DNA from: Promethearchaeota archaeon | GTDB taxonomy: Archaea; Asgardarchaeota; Lokiarchaeia; Sigyniarchaeales; Promethearchaeaceae | Direction: 5' to 3' | Assembly (NCBI GenBank): GCA_016933055.1 | Contig: JAFGBS010000001.1 | Coordinates: forward strand, 62,001-126,000 | DNA: 64,000 nucleotides | Notes under the pieces: generated by a model | The model's input: the letters and a program-made list of their open reading frames with translations, nothing else | Told to the model about the DNA's origin: nothing | Databases searched by the model: none | Shown: positions 61,577-64,000 of the stretch, piece by piece | Layout: each line of letters starts with the position of its first letter | Position numbering within the stretch: position 1 is the stretch's first letter | Program-made: the position numbers and the translations under genes

Positions 61577-62683
61577 ATGCTTGATTTTAATGAAAAATTA
61601 TCACAATTAGCTGTTAGATATTCGGTAAAAGTTAAACCTGGAGACATTGTTGTAATTCGAGGTGGAGAAATCTCTCTCGATCTCATGAGAGCGCTTTTTC
61701 TAGAGGCGTTAAAAGCTGGGGGGCATCCACGATTAGAAGTAAGTGTTTCAGGTGTAGCTGAGTTGTTTTACAAATACGCCAATGATGATCAATTGGTGTT
61801 TGTGAATCCTACGAGAAAAACAGAAATCGAGACGGTTAACTGCATTATACACATAATGGACGATTATAACAGAAAAAAATTTGCAAACGTCGATCCTGAG
61901 AGGATGCAACGAGGTCAAAGAACACCCGAAGCAATGGAATTAATGAAAATATATAAAGAGCGGGAATTAAAAGGAGAACTAAAATGGGTAATCGTCCCAA
62001 ATCCTTGCAACACTTTGGCTCAAGAAGCAACGATGGATCTCTTCGAATATCGCGAATTTGTAACAAAGGCATTGTACTTAGATACAGATGATCCTGCGGC
62101 TGAATGGCAACGAGTTCATGACGAACAGCAAAGATTGATAGATGTGTTAAATACGACATCAGAAATTCATGTGCTTGGTGAAGATACTGATTTGACCATG
62201 TCGGTTAAAGATAGAAAGTGGTTGAATAGTGATGGATCACGTAATTTGCCTGGAGGTGAGGTTTTTACAAGCCCAGTAGAAGATTCCATAAACGGACACA
62301 TTCGTTTTACCTATCCGGCTATTAGAGATGGAAAAGAAGTGGAAAATATCTATATAGAGGTAAAAGATGGCAAAGTAATAAAAGCTACTGCAGAAAAGGG
62401 ACAGGAACTACTAGATGAGATCTTGAAAACTGAAAACGCAGACCGATTCGGAGAGTTTGCAATTGGTACTAATAAAGGAATTAAGCAAATCACGAAAACC
62501 ATACTTTTTGATGAAAAAATTGGTGGTTGTATACATATGGCATTAGGTCGTGGATTTGGAGAAGCTGGTGGTCAAAATATGAGTTCTGTTCACTGGGATA
62601 TCATCAAAAACATGGAATCTCCCGAATCCAAAGTATTTGCGGATGGTAAGGTTGTGTATGAAGCGGGAGACTGGAAAATATAA
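61577..62683 (+). CDS. M29-family aminopeptidase
   Basis: 368 residues, full length. VKPGDIVVIRGGE and GGHPRLEV open the protein; metal ligands are the Glu residues in PGGEVFTSPVEDS, the Glu in the GEFAIGTN region, and the His/Asp set in CIHMALGRGF followed by SSVHWDII. This matches thermophilic aminopeptidase T/AmpS. Likely a cytoplasmic metal-dependent exopeptidase. It is closer to true M29 peptidases than the shorter homologue at 22.6-23.6 kb. Confidence 0.92.
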   Translation: MLDFNEKLSQLAVRYSVKVKPGDIVVIRGGEISLDLMRALFLEALKAGGHPRLEVSVSGVAELFYKYANDDQLVFVNPTRKTEIETVNCIIHIMDDYNRKKFANVDPERMQRGQRTPEAMELMKIYKERELKGELKWVIVPNPCNTLAQEATMDLFEYREFVTKALYLDTDDPAAEWQRVHDEQQRLIDVLNTTSEIHVLGEDTDLTMSVKDRKWLNSDGSRNLPGGEVFTSPVEDSINGHIRFTYPAIRDGKEVENIYIEVKDGKVIKATAEKGQELLDEILKTENADRFGEFAIGTNKGIKQITKTILFDEKIGGCIHMALGRGFGEAGGQNMSSVHWDIIKNMESPESKVFADGKVVYEAGDWKI

Positions 62684-62871
62684 TTTCTTATTTCTCCCTT
62701 TTCTAAAATCCATAGGGTGTGTTTTTACGAACAATTTGATCTTTCCTTGTTTCTGATATAAGTGAAAAAATTGTGTTTTAGTCCTAAGCAATAATAAAGC
62801 AAGCATATTAAAGAACTAATTTCCTTAATGAACTAGTTATTTTCTAATCATCAAACAAGAAGGTACATATT

Positions 62872-63591
62872 ATGAAAAAACACACCTATATACTACTCAC
62901 TGTTGTGCTGCTTTCTTTGCTAGGATCTTTCATGACTCCCGCATATGCCCAGAGTGTAAGTGACCCCGAAGGAGATGTAATTGGAGTGGATCAATGGACA
63001 GAAGGAGGAAATCCGAGAATAAATTGTGACTGGGTATGGGAAAACAGTTCAATGATCGATATCGCAACCATTGCATGGTTAGAGGTAGGAACCAATTATA
63101 CAGTAACCATGAGCTTCTACGGACAACCCAATGCTACTTTAATTGAAAATTCGACTATAGTCGCAGGAATCTTATTTTTGATCAATGGAAGTGTCTTTCC
63201 TGAAGAATTAGAGGACGATTCACCCGAAGCACATTTTACGATAAGCACCGAAGCTAATGGAACGGTTATGGGGAACTCAACAAGTGTGCAAATCAATACT
63301 ATGGTTGTAAGCGGGAATGATCTTAGCTGGACGTTCAATAAAAGCTTAGCACCCGTTACACCCGTTGTATTAGACAATTGGGATGTAGTTGCATTTTCAT
63401 TATTCCAGCAAGCTGAAGGTAATCACACTTATGCAGCATTAGATCATTATAACTTCGATTATATGGAAGATTTATTAAAACTGGCATGTTCACTGATTAA
63501 TCTACAAATACCAGGTTATTCTTTGATTGTAGTTGGCGTAATTGCTGTGATTACGGTTGGTATCCTAATAAAGAAGAAATATGATAAATAA
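62872..63591 (+). CDS. Secreted surface protein with C-terminal anchor helix
   Basis: 239 residues. Signal peptide 1-26 with an A-Y-A cleavage site (MTPAYAQS), a beta-rich Asn-X-Ser/Thr-rich ectodomain, and a C-terminal IPGYSLIVVGVIAVITVG helix followed by KKKYDK. The PGYS-helix-basic pattern recalls archaeal C-terminal sorting tags; whether it is processed is not known. The gene is monocistronic, with AGAAGG ahead of the ATG. The 190 bases before it hold only promoter-like sequence. Confidence 0.78.
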   Translation: MKKHTYILLTVVLLSLLGSFMTPAYAQSVSDPEGDVIGVDQWTEGGNPRINCDWVWENSSMIDIATIAWLEVGTNYTVTMSFYGQPNATLIENSTIVAGILFLINGSVFPEELEDDSPEAHFTISTEANGTVMGNSTSVQINTMVVSGNDLSWTFNKSLAPVTPVVLDNWDVVAFSLFQQAEGNHTYAALDHYNFDYMEDLLKLACSLINLQIPGYSLIVVGVIAVITVGILIKKKYDK

Positions 63592-63601
63592 TTTTTTCCC
63601 C

Positions 63602-64000
63602 CTATTTTTTTAATAAATTTCGTAAAACGGTGTGCAAAATGCCCCCATTTTGGTAATATTCTATATCAACCTCGCTATCTAACCGAACTACTGTCTTAAA
63701 TTTAATCATTTTGTTTTCACGTTCCGCTATCACATCAATTTCCGATAAAGGTTTCATAGTTTCGATTCCCAAAATCGAGATCTTCTCAGTTCCGATTAAT
63801 CCAACTGATTGGGCATTTTCTCCTTCTTTAAATTGCAAAGGTAGAACCCCCATACCTACTAGGTTACTTCTATGGATTCTTTCATATGAGGTGGCAATCA
63901 CAACTTTCACTCCTAATAACCATGTTCCTTTCGCAGCCCAATCGCGACTGCTTCCCATCCCATAATCTTTCCCCGCAATCACTACTGCGGGGATTCTCTT
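63602..64000 (-). CDS. acn: Aconitate hydratase, C-terminal swivel domain (truncated by window edge)
   Basis: The frame is open to the right edge, giving the last 132 residues. [20 protein letters not shown], then [22 protein letters not shown], and the ending [16 protein letters not shown] match aconitase A/IRP-type enzymes, including the SSRD substrate-binding arginine and serine. It isomerises citrate to isocitrate with a 4Fe-4S cluster held by the N-terminal part, outside the window. Ends eleven bases from the convergent surface-protein gene. Confidence 0.93.
   Translation of the reverse strand, partial: KRIPAVVIAGKDYGMGSSRDWAAKGTWLLGVKVVIATSYERIHRSNLVGMGVLPLQFKEGENAQSVGLIGTEKISILGIETMKPLSEIDVIAERENKMIKFKTVVRLDSEVDIEYYQNGGILHTVLRNLLKK

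Overview
The window reads as chromosomal DNA of an Asgard archaeon. Its base composition is AT-rich, with visible TATA-like boxes about 25 bases ahead of short or absent leaders, some strong GGAGG ribosome sites and many GTG or TTG starts. Archaeal-type genes include a 987-residue alanyl-tRNA synthetase, a DHH/RecJ-like phosphoesterase, an AbrB-PhoU regulator and two tungsten aldehyde:ferredoxin oxidoreductases. The decisive marker is a eukaryote-like ubiquitin cluster: ubiquitin-like modifier, E1, E2, JAMM protease and a membrane RING-like protein. I cannot assign a class within Asgard from sequence alone; Heimdall- or Loki-type lineages are the natural comparison. I saw no rRNA, tRNA, CRISPR array, insertion sequence or phage genes, and no gene-free stretch longer than about 300 bases.

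Layout. 1-5.2 kb holds housekeeping and hypothetical genes: PIN-domain tail, zinc ribbon, DUF167, nucleotidyltransferase, DHH phosphoesterase and a large surface protein. 5.2-16.7 kb is a lysine-fermentation island: kamE, kamD, kamB, kamA, kdd, CoA-transferase B and A, then kce with a class III aminotransferase, interrupted by an SDR and a VOC gene. 16.7-29.9 kb is an amino-acid and peptide catabolism region with two AORs, a ThDP enzyme, a D-amino-acid aldolase/dehydratase-like enzyme, a GPH symporter, a creatininase, an M29-type hydrolase, a PhoU regulator and a second aminotransferase. 30-35.3 kb is the ubiquitin system plus a divergent coiled-coil gene. 35.4-45.1 kb holds a second GPH symporter, an M20 amidohydrolase, a two-subunit molybdopterin oxidoreductase, an M32 carboxypeptidase, a TusA-like protein and an acyl-CoA synthetase. 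45.2-64 kb is mixed: a MoaD/ThiS-like protein ending in GG, creatininase, FAD and 2Fe-2S redox pair, DUF362, crotonase, alpha/beta hydrolase, MFS and ZIP transporters, UvrC, AlaRS, M29 peptidase, a surface protein and the end of an aconitase.

How the genes work together. Lysine would be isomerised by KamA and KamDE, oxidised by Kdd and cleaved by Kce to acetoacetate and 3-aminobutyryl-CoA, with the CoA-transferase activating acetoacetate; the ammonia lyase (Kal) and the KamC reactivase half are not in the window. Carboxylic and dipeptide hydrolases, symporters, aminotransferases and AORs fit an organism that ferments amino acids and passes electrons to ferredoxin.

The most unusual system is the ubiquitin locus. 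The modifier ends in Ala-Gly-Met rather than Gly-Gly and carries an acidic tail with two SKTP motifs. The divergent neighbour is a long coiled-coil protein capped at both ends by the same KTP motifs, and the same SKTP-x4-SKTP spacing occurs in both proteins. A perfect 9-base inverted repeat sits between the two genes. The E2 has an insert before its catalytic Cys, and the putative E3 is fused to a six-helix membrane domain.
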